The notes below the pieces were generated by a model. That model searched no databases, was not told where the DNA came from, and worked only from the letters and a program-made list of their open reading frames with translations. The translations under genes were made by a program, and so were the position numbers. Below are positions 24,125-37,187 of a DNA stretch of 64,000 bases, piece by piece. Every line of letters starts with the position of its first letter. Positions within the stretch are counted from its first letter, which is position 1. This DNA is from Phlegmacium glaucopus. Taxonomy: Eukaryota; Basidiomycota; Agaricomycetes; Agaricales; Cortinariaceae. Location: positions 33,692-97,691 of the forward strand of contig MU130355.1 in assembly GCA_015039465.1 (NCBI GenBank). Reading direction: 5' to 3'.

Positions 24125-25064
24125 GAGAATGGGGGAACGGAGGGAAAGGAGATGCAAGCCCCATCCTTAAATGCGTGGGTCCATTAATCTTAGCTTGAAC
24201 GTTTGAACTCTAAGTAGCGAGGCTTTGAAGAAAGACTCTTCTCACTGGATTCAGACTCCGATTGAACAAAAACTTCTAGAATTTGATCATGAAGGCAGTA
24301 TCCGAGGACATTTCAGAAGCCGACCGGCTAAACCCGCACAAATAGATAGTGACCAACCCGCAGCTTTGCTCATTGTATTCAGGATCTACGCCTTAATTCT
24401 TCGAGCAAAGGTTAGATGCCTCTCACCCTTTGAATAAAAGAAGTTTCTCAACCATGTACTACGGCTACCATTCCATTGTATTTATGGACCATACTAGCGA
24501 GTCCGACTTCGCTGAAAAATGCGAGGGTAAAGAGAAGTGGGGTGATGGTGGTAGATGATGAACGAGTTGTGCAACTAAGATACGCGTCGATTCCGTTGGA
24601 TTTGTGTATGTTCTAGAATGGGGACCGATATATGGCATCAGAAAGACTTGAGTCGCAATGTATCCACTTCGTCCCCAAGTTCCTCCACTCCGCCAATCCC
24701 ATATCGGATGGAAAAGTGCTGGAAGGAGAATGGGCTCTGGTAGAGCCGAGAGATAAATTGGCAGGAGAGCGCACATCTGGAGTCGATTCCAGACGAAGTA
24801 ACTTTAAACATTGTCACTGGTTGATTCTGCTAAATGTAGGTATGTACCAAAAACGGATGGCTTGGGGGGGACCCGGGTAGATCATATCGATGAAGGTTGA
24901 CTGATTTTTTGGAACGTATGAGCTTCAATACTGTGGTCTCTTAACCAACCGCTCAGATCAGGACTAGAAAGTGCGTTGCAAGATTTATTCTCTACTAGAA
25001 ACCTATCCTTCAGCTTCTAGAGCTAAGCAAGCCTCGATACCCTAAGATCTTCGCAGCGCCTGCC
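24125..25064. other. Spacer between the two tandem units
   Basis: No gene is supported. 24369-24545 resembles fragment B at 11843-12110. From ~24731 it matches the left end of unit 1 and contains the promoter of NACHT paralogue 2. A 100-codon minus-strand ORF (24776-24465) has no recognisable motif. Confidence 0.5.
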
Positions 25065-27831
25065 ATGTTTCCACAGCTCCAAAACACCATCATCCAAGGT
25101 GGCACATTCGTACAAATCATTGCACCACCCACATCAGAAGGTCAGTTCGAGTTCCCACTCATTTAACCTTTAGGTAAACTCCAACTCATATCTGATACTG
25201 AACAGGCTTCAAGATTCTCTGTGAAAATATCGCGACAGACGCTTTTCATGACTCCGGAGAACGTTTTGACGCACCAAAATGCCATCCAAATACTCGTAAG
25301 GCCGTCTTAGCAGAAATTATGCAGTGGATACAAGTTGTCGAGGAATCAGAGCGTGTTTTGTGGCTTTATGGGTCTGCAGGAGTTGGAAAATCGGCTATCG
25401 CTCAAACAATTGCAGAGATGTGCGCAATATTGGACCTCCTCGTCGCCAGTTTTTTCTTCTCTAGGTCATCCCAATCCAGGAATAACGAGAAACATCTGAT
25501 TGCATCAATTGCATATCAGCTTACCATTTCCATTCCAGCGACTCGAACATATGTTGATGCCGCCATCCAAAGTGACCCTGCAGTATTTCACAAGTCTTTG
25601 GACACACAAATAGAAACGCTCATCATCCGGCCTTTGAAAAACGCATGTGCCGTTGTCGATCCGGCCGTCACGAAGAAATGGCCAAGGCTTATCGTTATAG
25701 ACGGTCTTGACGAATGTCATGGTCCTTCGATTCAATCCTCCATCATCCGTGCACTTTCGACAGCTCTTCTTCGTATCCCAGTCCCAATCATCCTCCTCGT
25801 CGCCAGCCGTCCTGAGCCACATATTCGGAATGCATTCAATCTTTTGAACAAATCTCAGGCCTGTCGTCCCATTGTCTTAGACGACTCATATGAACCAGAC
25901 GCCGATATCAAGGCATTTCTCCTCAGTCGATTCACAGAAATTAAAGAGAACCACCCACTTGCAGTCTATATTCCTCAGTCCTGGCCATCTGCGGAGATCA
26001 TTGATCGACTAGTCCGAAAGTCTTCAGGGCAGTTTATTTATGCATCGACTGTGATGAAATATCTGGATTCTCCTAATCATCGGCCCTTGAAGCGGTTGGA
26101 CGTTATTATAGGGTTAATACCCATTGACGGCGACATGCCCTATAAAGAATTGGATGCATTGTATAGCCATATCCTCTCTTGCGTTGACGATTTGGCCAGT
26201 ACACTAAAGATATTCGGATTTTTATTTTTCCGACATTGGATTCACCCCGACCAAGTCATGGCACCATATTTTGTGGCAGATGTACTTGATTTGGAGGAAG
26301 AAGATGTCCACCTCTGCTTATCCGAATTCCACTCTATCCTTTATATTCCTCCACCCAAGACAACTCAATTGTCGATCAAAGTGATCCATGCCTCCCTACA
26401 AGATTTCCTTGTCGACACACTACGATCTGGGAGGTATTATGTTGACGAAGAGGCATTTCATACGGATCTCGCCCAGAAATGCCTACGTCAAGTCAGTACA
26501 TCGTCCATGAATACAATGGAACGCAGTCCCCAACGGTCAGAAGGATCTTCCGGTGCTCGAGAGTACCTATTAAATGCTTTCATCTATCACTGTTCTCGGG
26601 CTTCAACGGACTCTGCCAATCTCAAAAACGATCTCATGCAAGTCTCTGATCTTCAGCCATGGTATAAAATCATGGCGGTCTTCTTTTATCATGACCTCCC
26701 ATCTTTATTTGACTGGCTGTACAAGGTCTGTCATGTCCCTACGGATGTTCTTCACTTTGAACTTAATTCATGAATCTTAGGCTGACACAGCAGCTAAAGA
26801 ACTTTCGAGCCATTTCCAATTGCTTTTGGACCAACATCTTACTACAAAGCTCAATGGATGTAAACTTAACGGAAGCAATGTCGATATTGCAGGGCTGGTA
26901 TACTTTCCTTTTCCGTGGAATTCACGCTGGTTCTCTTCAGGAATCTCTCGAGTCCCTGGCATCTTTGCCACATACCCACATTATTTTGAAGATGAGGATT
27001 ATTTTCGATATTTACTTATCGAATTTTTCGACGATAAAAATAGGTCTGGAAAATACCATCTAGATGGTATAGTTTATGCTCATGCCGCACTGGAATGCTT
27101 TCGAAATATGGTTAATCCAAACGCTTAGTAAGCCTGAGTTGTTTAGTATCTCTTGCCGTTTCTCAATGATACTTGTATCAAGTGAAATATTTAATCCCTA
27201 TCTGTTCACAACGGGGATTGAACGACCTGACACCAAGTTGTTTATGTCTTTAACTGATCATGTAGCCTCGTGGCGGGAGATTTTAGTCCCATATTATAGG
27301 AGAGGTCTCGACGCTGTAACAATATTTCTCTCGAAGGCTGCTCCACTGACAGATCTCTACATCTGCCTTCGGGATCATCCTCTTCAAGATCCCGCTAAAG
27401 CCAAAGTTCACTGTGAGCATGGATTTGCTTCCCTCAGGCTGGCCGTGAAGGCCTATTTGGATGTGAGTTTCTACTGAATGTCTCTCTCAACATCTGTGTT
27501 GATCGCATATCCACGACTTTAGAAATGTCAGCATCTTCCTGGTCCGAGGGTTCTCCGAAGGTCATTGTCTCTCGTGCTGAGATGAACTTCACACTAATCA
27601 TGTATCTATACAAGGTCTTCAAGTTGTCCTCTTTATTTTCCTTGCATGGATCTGGAGTCAAAGTTTGGGAACCACTTGGGGACATTTAATGAGCGATGGC
27701 CCCTTGTCACCGACAGTTTAATCAGACCAAGTGATCCGAAATCACCAGCATGGTATCAATTCTGTGAAAAAAGGGGCATAATCTGGCGACTGCGACTATC
27801 CGCCCCTTTGATACATCAAGGTACCCTCTAG
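25065..27831 (+). CDS. NACHT-domain STAND NTPase, paralogue 2 (825 aa)
   Basis: Exons 25065-25140, 25206-26725, 26781-27127, 27183-27462, 27523-27560 and 27615-27831, total 826 codons, with the same intron positions as paralogue 1. Walker A is GSAGVGKS; Walker B LIVIDGLDEC and VASRPEPHIR are unchanged. The NACHT core is almost identical to paralogue 1. Differences cluster in the helical region after it (the segment following FGFLFFR, around 26230-26290) and in exon 3 (the IFATYPHYFEDEDYF region), where recognition specificity could change. Indels between the copies fall mostly in introns, including a 2-nt deletion in the last intron. The protein ends 15 residues earlier than paralogue 1. It appears functional. 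Confidence 0.85.
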
Positions 27832-28462
27832 TACCATAGTCGTCTACGGCCAGAGAGAAGAGGATTTGATTCAGGAGAAGGGCATTGAATATAGATGCAA
27901 TGCTTCGTAGGATAAGGGGCAGCTTCTCCCTTGAGGTATTGACAGGCAGGTGCCGGCTTTGAAGAATCCAAGTGACACGCCGATGAGGAAGAAAGGAACC
28001 ACCACAATGCAATGACTTATTTGGCTGGCTCACCCTAGATCACGGTCGTTTACAATATTCTTATTATGTAATAAACTGATGTTGCTCCAAGAATGAGGTG
28101 GACAATCTAGACGACGAAAACTTTCTGCTGAAATGGCTATAATGGATGCTCTTGAGCCGAGAACGGAGCGAGAGGTTATGATGTGCTGGCTTTTGAGAGA
28201 ATGGGGGAAAGCCTGTTCGACATGATTGAGGATGCGAAAATGGGAGCTTTGCAGGATCAACTAGATATGCGGGTCATGGCACTCGATATGGCTTTTGGGA
28301 AACGAGGAAGGAGCCGTTGAAGATTCGGCATCTTTTGACGCATAGGTGGATTGAATAGCTGGTCAAGGGTGAAGGTGAAGGCGGAGGAACTGAAGCTGTA
28401 GATAATCGCATTTGCAATCATGCGTATTAGCTTTTACTACCATATTATACAATTTGATTTCC
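27832..28462. other. Spacer between convergent genes of unit 2
   Basis: Homologous to 22076-22913 but shorter. The conserved short open stretch seen at 22779-22849 is interrupted here by an in-frame TAG near 28358. No gene is supported. Confidence 0.5.
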
Positions 28463-29660
28463 CTAGAGGCAGTTTCCATCCTCAACTAACCATATCGCAT
28501 TGATGCCGCTTCTCTGAAAAAAGCATCCGAGTATTAAATAAGTTGATGTGAAAAATTGGGGACTTGTCAAAACGCACCCAACTTGCACAACTTGTTGGTC
28601 CATCGGAATCCCTGCCCTGCACATGTCCCGGAGTAGTAGCACACATTTCGTGCCAATCGTCACCGTTTTGGAGGTTCATCAACATGGATTCGTAGCGCTG
28701 TGAAAGTCATTAAGTTATCTGTACCGGTATTGTTCAATAGCCATGAAGACGAACATGGATTCCTCGTTCGACACAACCCTGTTGTATTCATTAGCGTAAG
28801 TTTGGAGAAGTTAAAACATGTATATCGAAGAGTACCTTGTTGTCATACCCTGCCCACCATGTAACGCATACAGCTTCATTGAAGTTGACGATCCAGTGGC
28901 CTACAACATTCCCACACATTCCCTAAAACAAGAGGGAAAAAATGAGCATACTTCAAAATCGAAATGAAATTAACAAAACATACCTGAGTGTCACAGCGAG
29001 AAGGAAAAAGTTGTCGACCATGAATATCAATACTTTTATTCCAGCATTCTTTCAAATGATCTAACCCAAGAGGAACTTGAGCCAGCGTAGCAGAATACTC
29101 TCTGGTCCCATATCGCAAACACTTGCTGGACGGTTCCAGATCTTGCCAAACCATCAACGCCCGTTTTTCCTCTTCTTCCTGGCGTTCCCGATTGCACGCT
29201 CTTTTCTCCATTTTGCCCGTTCTTTTTGCCATGCCTCCATCTCCACTGCCATTACCTGGCGTTCTGAGTTCCAAGCGTCGCGCATCGCTTGGTAACGGCG
29301 TCCTTCAGCATCCCATTGACTTGGGATGTTTTTCATATAAGGATGGAAAATAGCTGCGATGTTCAAGCTTATCAGTACGAGCATGAGGATGCCTAATGGC
29401 TTTGGTATGTTGTTAAATGGTTTCGGTCGGGGTGGTGCAGTGGCTGGGCCGTAGTTGGGGTGTTGAGACGGATTATGTGAGCCATAGTTGGAGTGTTGGA
29501 GGAGCAAGGTATCCCTCTCGCCGTTATCGCGGCCGTCTGATCCATACAAAGTTGAGGTACTTGCATATGGAGGAGGATTCGCGGTTCTACATGATCGTCA
29601 GTGTCATAACTAAGTAGTTGAAGTACAGAGGACAGCTATACTGTACCTATTGCGAGTCAT
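28463..29660 (-). CDS. Single-pass membrane protein with Cys/Trp-rich C-terminal domain, copy 2 (273 aa)
   Basis: Same architecture as the gene at 22914-24124. The first exons are 29660-29647, 29586-29256 and 29178-28984, followed by four more to the TAG ending at 28463. The helix LGILMLVLISLNIAAIF and the domains CLRYGTREYSATLAQVP and CATTPGHVQGRD are kept. The intron at 29255-29179 is 77 nt here against 85 nt in copy 1 (a net 10-nt loss and two 1-nt gains), yet the joined coding length (540 nt to that point) is identical. This supports the intron. The gene converges on NACHT paralogue 2, as in unit 1, which suggests co-inheritance as a module. Confidence 0.7.
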
Positions 29661-29865
29661 GAGAATCGGGGGACGGAGGGAAAGGAGATGCAAGCCCCAT
29701 CCTTAAATGCGTGGGTCTATTAATCTTAGCTTGAACGTTTGAACTCTAAGTAGCGAGGCTTTGAAGAAAGACTCTTCTCACTGGATTCAGACTCCGATTG
29801 AACAAAAACTTCTGTTTGCAACTGGCAAACTCCGAATGACTGTTGGTGCATACCGCTAGGCCCTG

Positions 29866-30105
29866 TAAATGGTGAACCCCAGTGAAACTCGACTATGCGG
29901 ATCTATGCGGATAGCTGCGCCGAAAAGGCAAAATCTGAGCAGGTGTGTGAATATCTGTGATTTTCTGCGTCCCAACGCAGAGAAGCATCTGAGTTCTAAT
30001 TTTTCGATGTACTCGAATTAGCGACTACAATTCAAATGCCTTATTTCTTCCTTTCCGTCTTCCATAGCCGCTCTTAACTTCCTCGCTTCCTTCACTTTCA
30101 TCCAC
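29866..30105 (+). repeat. Dispersed repeat C (CAGTGAAACTCG family), copy 1
   Basis: From CCCAGTGAAACTCGACTATG to TCATCCACCAAC it matches 48434-48664 in reverse orientation at very high identity. Contains GTGATTTTCTGCG, a word shared with the inverted-repeat family at 46.4 and 47.9 kb. Probably a non-autonomous mobile element; no target duplication was identified. Confidence 0.6.
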
Positions 30106-30203
30106 CAACTACGGTTGGCGCCTGGGTTCAGATCTAAGTTTTGCTTCACTTGATGGTTGATGGATTCTTTGGGGTCCTTGATGGTGAGATCCTGTGACCC
30201 GTG

Positions 30204-32031
30204 TAGTGATGCCAAAGTTCGGTTCAGTTCGGTTCTTCAACTATTTTTGGAGAACCGAGAACCGAACTGAAAGTTCCCTGGCTGAACTGAACCGGAACCA
30301 GAACCAGAACCGAAAGAACCGGTTCTGTCGGTTCTGTTCGGTTCTAGAACCGGTTCGAACCGTCAAACCGATGAAAAACCCTCAATTCCTAATGGTAATT
30401 CATATTTATTTATTTGTTATTACATTATTACTCGAACAGACGAAGCATCTTGATGAATCCAGGTATTTGGAGAAGATCTAGGATTGACTTGGCGGCTGGA
30501 GAGATTGTTTCGTTGAGACTTAGAGTGTTTGTAATTTTCTGGCCTGAATGAGAATAAAAGATAAAATTTGAGATTCATGGAAATACATCCGAAATCAGCA
30601 CGTACACCCATCAGAACAGAGAAGCTGATATCCGGATTTCAACTCTTCATCTTCATACATAGACAATTGTTGTGGTCGAGCCATAGGTCTCCCATTCTGT
30701 CCTGTGACTATCGTCGTGTACAACGTAATTTTCAGAGTCGTTATCGGATGTCAAGGGCTGGTGGGAGTTTGTTGATTCACTGTCCCGTAGTACGGCCTCA
30801 CGAGGACAGTGTTCTATGAATTTCTCAGGAATCTAGTGAAACATAAGCGTTGCGCAGAGCGGTGAGGTATCATAGGGCTGGGATGGGCGAAAAGAAAACA
30901 CACTGTTCGTCGTTATTGTTTGTTCATTCTTCATTCATTCGTCGTCTTTTGTTTACTCGTTCCTTATCGTTTGCTCATGTTCGTTCGTCATCGTCATCCG
31001 TTTACTTGTTCCTTATCGTTTGCTCATATTTGTTCATCATCATCATTCGTTCATCCATTCCTTCACTCGTTCGTCGTCTTTCACTTGTTCGTTATTGTTT
31101 GTATCTTCGTTGTACATTCACTGTTGATATTCGTTTGTTGTTTTCATTCGTTGTTGTAGTCCGATTGACAGCTAGGCGGATGGTAGTCAGACCTTAGAAA
31201 ATGCATAGCAACTGTTGTAGTTTACATTAGAATAAATTTTGAATTTTAAAAGAAAAACTTCCCAAGGGGTGTATTTGCGGAAGACACTCTTGAGGATGTT
31301 CATCAGACCTCTAAAGGATATTCATGACGTTTGAAATAGCGGGTAATGGGGAAATGATCGTTGAATCCAATATTTACAGTGTTAAGCGATATTTGTTCAG
31401 TCGTTAAGTGCGCCGCATCATGAGATGGCTTGAACATGTGATTTCGGCAGCATAGGCGATGGATTTCGAGCTTCTGGCTGTGTTATCAAATATTCTTGGT
31501 GATTTTCATCGGCTTTTAGGTACAATGGAGATCCGTTGCTAAACAATTTGGCACGCGTTCAATGCTTTGATAACGATGTAATATCCGGTAACCTGATTTA
31601 TTTCGTATGTCATATAGCGGATTTATGGGTACCGAATTTTGAAAGCGTGATGAAAATCCCTGGCGTTATGATGTTGCAGGCATCGTTGGTGTTGTCGCTG
31701 GTGTTGTCGGCGTTGTTGTGTTTTGTTGATGTGGGGTCGAAGCAATGAAATTTTTCAAAGTCCGACTCCCAGAATATTGGGTCTGGCGCCTAAATATGTT
31801 TTATAGATTATAAATCCAATTCTGCGTGGAAAATTTAGAGAAAAATCTTGACAGAAAGTTCGGTTCGAACCGGTTCGAACCCAGTTCTCAAAATCTTAGA
31901 AATGTGAGAACCGAGAACCGGACCGACAGGCCAAAATCCTTGGACCGAACTGAACTGAACCTGAACCGACGGTTCGGTTCTTTCGGTTCTCGGTTCTTGC
32001 GTCGGTTCGGAACCGAACTTTGGCATCACTA
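30204..32031. mobile_element. hAT-type element, 1828 bp, non-autonomous
   Basis: Terminal inverted repeats TAGTGATGCCAAAG..CTTTGGCATCACTA are flanked by an exact 8-bp target duplication GACCCGTG (30196-30203 and 32032-32039), the hallmark of hAT insertions. Subterminal regions are arrays of GGTTC/GAACC words. The interior has CATTCGTC-like simple repeats (30920-31150) and no transposase motifs. Confidence 0.9.
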
Positions 32032-32070
32032 GACCCGTGAAGCGGTCACTACAATATATTGGGTAGTTTT

Positions 32071-32421
32071 TGTAGAAATTTAAACCGCTAAGTTAATGGG
32101 TTTATTGTATGCTTTGATTAAGCTAGATAACCATGATTGATATCACAAGACTCAGTCGTGGTATAACAAACTATATTTAGATAACAACCGTACCTAGATA
32201 ACCGTGATTGATATCACAAGACTAGGTAAGGGTAAGTAAAGGGTTAAATAAGGAAGTGTCTCGTAGTTGCTCACCTCAGTCGTGGTATAACGAACTGAGG
32301 TTGAGTTGTGTAGTCTATCTAGTATATATACGCGTAGAAACAATGACTGTGGCTTTACTATGCCACAGTCCTTACTTAGTCTGCGGTGGCCTTGGTGGCC
32401 TATTTGCTCGAATTCTCAACA
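32071..32421 (-). repeat. Copia 3' LTR
   Basis: 351 bp; carries two CpG-to-CpA changes relative to the other LTR. A TATATATA-like box lies near 32321. Confidence 0.95.
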
Positions 32422-32447
32422 CTCCTCCTCACCGTAGACTAAGTGGA

Positions 32448-35400
32448 TTATTCTCCTCCTCGCATGGAGTCCGTGATGCCTAGGAACGTCCGGAGCCGAA
32501 TGAACCTAGTAGCGTCCAGAGGTTTAGTGAAAATGTCGGCGATGTTGTCCTTGGTGTTAATATAGGATAGAGTAATGTCGCCTGATTGGACCCGTTCTCG
32601 CAGGAAATGGTATCGGATGTCGAAGTGTTTTACCCGAGCGTGGAAGGCTGGGTCCTCGGATAATGTAATGGTGGCGTTGTTGTCGCATAAAATAGTAGTT
32701 GGGGAGGTGGGCGGGATTTGGATACTGGATAGTAAAGTCCGCAGCCATAGCGCTTCCTTGGCAGCTTCGAATGCTGCTGTATACTCGGCTTCACACGTCG
32801 AGGTGGCAACAGTCCGTTGTCGTCGTGCCTGCCAGCAGATGGGTCCGGACCCGAGTGTGAAAAAATACCCACCAACGCTTCGTCTGGTATCCGGGCAATT
32901 TCCCCAGTCAGAATCCGTAAAGCCGAGGAGTCTAATATCGTTGCGTCCTCCTAGCGTCAGCTGCAGCGATCGAGTGCCTTTTAAGTAGCATACGACTCGT
33001 ACGGCGGCGTTCCAGTGAATGTAAGAATAGTTGTTGAGGAACTGTGAGAGCTGTTGGACAGCATATGAAATGTCTGGGCGGGTACTGACTGCTAGGTAAA
33101 TAAGGCAACCAACCAGTGATCTGTAGGGAGTTTTCGCCAGCCTATCCTTGTCTAAAGGAGTAAATGATGATTTATCGGGACGGCTAAGTTTCAGGCCTGG
33201 GTCCATAGGCGTTGAGACTGGGTGACTGTGGTTTTGACCGAATTGTTGAACAACTTTGTCGATGAGTGCTGTCTGGGACAGGTGGACTGTCTTAGTTTCT
33301 AGGTCCCGAGAGATGGCAATGCCTACGCAGTATTTGGCATCGCCTAGATCCGATATCGTCCACAATGTCTTCATTTGCGATTTGAAGTTCTCATTTTCCG
33401 ACCGAGAGCTGGCTATGGAGAGAAAATCATCAACATGGACAGCTGAGATTACTGTACCTGTTCCTGTCTTTCTATAATAGATGCACGATTTGCAAGATAG
33501 ATGAGTGAACCCCCAGCTTAGCATGGCGTCGTTCATTGTTTTATTCCAGATTCGTCCGCTTTGTTTCATTCCATATAACCCCCGTTGCAACATCCAGACA
33601 TGCTCCTCCTTTCCGGTTTCTTCAAATCCGGTGGGCTGTTCCATGTACTGGATCTCGTCGTCTGGTAAAAGGCCGTAGAGGAAAGCGGTCTTCACATCAA
33701 TTTGCTGGGTGTCCCAGTCGAGCGTCGCTGCAATATGTAGCAGTATTCGCCAGGACTCCATGCGCGCTGTTGGTGAGGTTGTGCTTGTGTAATCCTTACC
33801 ATAAATCTGCTCAAAACCCTTGAAGACCAGGCAAACTTTCCATCTGACTGGGTGACCATCTGAGTTTTGTTTGAGTCGAAAAACAGGGCGTCCTTTTCAG
33901 ATCTTTGCCGTGGAAGGTACCTGGGACCGTGGAATTAGCTTATAAACTCCCATTTCTTTTAGTGAACTCAATTCTTCGAGGTAACCTGCTTCCCATTGTG
34001 CGCCATAAGGGGAAGTTTTCGCCTCTTGCCAAGTTTTCGGTTCGTCAAGGTCGAAGTTGTCAAAATTGGCTTCGGGAATGGCTGCCATGGCGGCCAGTAT
34101 TCGATCAGTTCTCTGCGTTTCTGATTCATTAGGGGCATCTATTTTCAAGTGATCAAATACATCGCATAGCTCCTTGATCGCTTCATTTTCTTTTTCAGTG
34201 GGCTCAGGTTCCGATTTGTTTGGTTCTTGGGAATTGTCAGTGTTATCCTGCTTCTTCTTGGTAAGTCGTTCTGCACTTTCTTTCGACTGTTGTATGGCTT
34301 TTTCTAGTCTGTTGGGTTGGACCCGTCCAGCAGCAACATTGAGTTTCTTCAGTGCTAATCGAGATGATCGCCTGGGTACATCAGCATCCGAATTGTCCAC
34401 ATGGTCAGTTTGATCTTTGTTATCATTATCTGCATTTTTCGGTTCATCGGAGGCTTGAACCGTCTCTTCGCAGGTAGGTTTGTTCCTATTTGATATTTGA
34501 TCATCATTTTCTGATTGATTGAGGTCATCGCTAGTAGGTGGAATGGATTGGTCTGTGGGTATGGACGGTGTATGAGCTTCATGCGTTTCAAGGAATTGTA
34601 CGTGGTAAGAGCTGATGACCTGTTTGGTTGGCCGGTGGTAACATCTATAGCTCTTAGAATTGAGATCATATCCAATTAATACGCATTCAACAGACCGTTC
34701 GTATATTTTTGGATTGTTACGGTTCAGTATGAGGGCAAAGACCCTGCATCCAATTTCGCGCATATAGGAGTAATCGGGATTACGGTCATGCCACCTTTCG
34801 TATGGGGTACAGTTGCCTAGGGAGCGAGTGATTGTTTTCGCGTGTAGATGTGTTGCTGTCAGATAAAGTTCATCCCATAGGAAAGGGGGTAAGTTAGCAT
34901 GGATTCGCATGGCGCGTGCCTTGCCCATTAGCATCCTGTGCATGCGTTCTACTCGCCCAATATGTGCTGAGGTGTATGGTGCTGTGTATTCGTGCTGTGT
35001 GCCTCGTGATTCAATCCATCGTCTCATCTCGTCAGTTTTTAGTTCCCCATTGTCTGTTCTGTATTTCCCAACTTGTAGCCCTGTTTCTTTTTCTCTAGTG
35101 ATTTCCCATGCTTTTAGATACTGGAAAGCTTCATCTTTTGATTTTAAAAGTATGGACCATGGGTAGCAAGAATAATCGTCAACAATATTCATAACATATT
35201 TGTTGCCTGTTCGTGACTCAATCGCCATGGGTCCAGTTAAGTCCACCCAGACTATTTCTAACTTTCTTGTTGCCCTCCTTTCTTCGTTTCGTACCTTAGG
35301 AACAGGTGACTTTGTCTGTTTCCCAAGGATACATGAGTCGCATTTCGGTGGCATAGTAGAGAATGAGGTGGCAATACCTTCAATCATGCCCTTTCTTGCC

Positions 35401-37085
35401 ATATCAATAATGGCTTGAAAGTTTGCATGACCTAGGTGGCGATGCCATGTTTCAAGATTGGGGGTGTAGATGATCGAATAGGCCGCTTTGTCTGATGGAG
35501 CATAGATGTTGAGCGCATAGAGGTTTTTTCCGTGTAGTAGGGACCCGTGTGCCATCATTTTACCGGATGTTCGGTTGGTTATCCAACATGTGAGGTGATC
35601 AAAATGCACAAGAGCGTTGGAGTCTTTAGTCACTGATGATACTGAGATCAGACGTACGGTGGCATTTGGTACAAACAACGCGTTTTTGAGCCATAGGTAT
35701 GAGTTTTTAGCAACCTGGATTTTGATTTCTCCAATGCCGAGCGCTTCAATTACTGAGCTGCCTATTCCTTTCACCTTGCGGGAAAAAGGTCGGAAATTGA
35801 GGAAGTCTTCCTTGATTGGGCTAATTGCTGAGCTCGCTCCCGAGTCCAGGAAGAAGGGATGATTGGTAGTTGATTGAGTAAAGGCTGAGGCAGTTGTAGT
35901 GTCCATGGTACCTTGCGTTGAGTAGTCGTTCCAATCAATACTGACCTTGTATTCCTCTATGGTGTCGTTGTGATTCTCCTCCTGAATGGTGGCCATGAAA
36001 CCATGATATTCCAGTTCATCTGTAGAGAGCTGGTCCGGTTTTATTGACGCAATTCCAGCAAATTCACCGGTGGTAGGAAGAGTTTCTGGAGTGAGTGATG
36101 AGGTGTCTGTATACATCAGATATGCCCGGCCATCCATTCCCTGAACAGAGACCTGGACGCGCGAAGAAGAATCAGAGGCAGCAGAAGGGCCACCCTTGGC
36201 CTCTCTGTCTTTTCGCCTGGCTTCTTTGGATTCTGCAATCGATTTCCCGGCCATGCCCCCATTGGGACAAACGCACCATGGAGCGGAATGTCCAGGGCGT
36301 TTACAATTGGCGCAGATGACCTTGGTCTTCTGGAAGGACTGAGCGGCTAAGGCAACAGTGCTATCGTTGTTAGGACCCCGCTGCCTGTCTCCCATCAACA
36401 TTTGGTACTCCTGTTCAAGGAAGTCAACAAGGTGATCGACGGTGTAAGGGGAGGAAGGGGTGGATGCTCGGAAGTCGCGCTGGATGATAGCCCGGGAGTG
36501 ATCAAGGCCGGTGCCAAGTGCTTGGAGGACGACGATGGAGATAAAGGTTTCTTTGTTAATACCCCCTTGCATACGGAACGCGCGATGTAAATCATCACGG
36601 AGGCAGCGGACTTTGGTCATCATTTGGTCGTCACGGTCAATACGCATGGTGAGAGCGCTCTGAATGAGGTTGGCCTGTTTTATGGGCCCCTCCTCGAGGT
36701 GATAAGTTTCTAACTTTTCCCAGGTTTCTTTGGCGCCAACTAGTGTAGATACGAGGTCCCTCTCAGCTGGGGATAGACTAGACCGGAGGAATCCTCGTAC
36801 AGAGCGGTCGTTAGAGACCCAGTTGCGATGTGCATTCGGCTGAATAGTACTAGAGGGAGCCCTGGAGATGTCGTCGGTGAGATGAGAGCCGAGGCCCGCC
36901 ATATCAAGAAGGTCCAGGACCTCGGAGCTCCACTTCTTCCAATTCCCCTTGTCTTTATCAAGGCGATCGCCTTTGAAGGTGAAAGAAATAGTTTCCTTGG
37001 TCACAATTGGCTTGGTGGCATCGGCAAGGGTGAGATGGCTCGTAATGGTAGGAGGTTCAGCGGTCAACTCAGAAGGGATGGTCAT
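32448..37085 (-). pseudogene. Copia Gag-Pol polyprotein with one internal stop
   Basis: ATG at 37085; stop at 32448. Domains in Copia order: Gag with a CANC..GHSAPWC zinc knuckle; protease FLDSGASSA; integrase with HRHLGH..CDSC zinc site and a D-D-E core (VWVDLTGP, RTDNGE, GRVERMHR); reverse transcriptase with VHVDDF; RNase H with TDSDWGNC and CDNNATI. One TGA at 33899-33897 separates Gag-PR-IN from RT-RH. Both parts lie in the same frame and the sequence after the stop continues the conserved KGRPVFRLK motif. The stop probably came from CGA by one transition. Without it the reading frame is open for about 1545 codons. Confidence 0.92.
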
Positions 37086-37187
37086 GACTCTGTTACTTCG
37101 TTTGGGGGGGGAAAATTCTGATTTGGTGCGGGAAAGATTTCTACATCACGTCTTTTTTATGAAGCGTGATGCGAAAGGCCCATAACC

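Larger units (their letters stand above)
18871..24275 (+). repeat. Segmental duplication unit 1 (NACHT + membrane protein)
   Basis: Collinear with 24731-29812 across coding and non-coding sequence, and in part with 48899-57100. The right edge of the homology is GATTGAACAAAAACTTCT at 24258-24275 and 29795-29812. Confidence 0.85.
24731..29812 (+). repeat. Segmental duplication unit 2 (NACHT + membrane protein)
   Basis: Direct tandem repeat of 18871-24275. Gene starts are offset by 5804 bp at the NACHT ATG and 5536 bp at the membrane-protein ATG, the difference being small spacer deletions. Confidence 0.85.

Noticed and set aside
27523..27585. Premature stop in NACHT paralogue 2 (TGA 27583-27585)
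   Set aside because: It lies inside the same last intron; the spliced frame stays open to 27831.
30850..31197. 115-codon ORF rich in Ser/Leu/Val/Arg
   Set aside because: It is produced by CATTCGTC-type simple repeats inside the hAT element.
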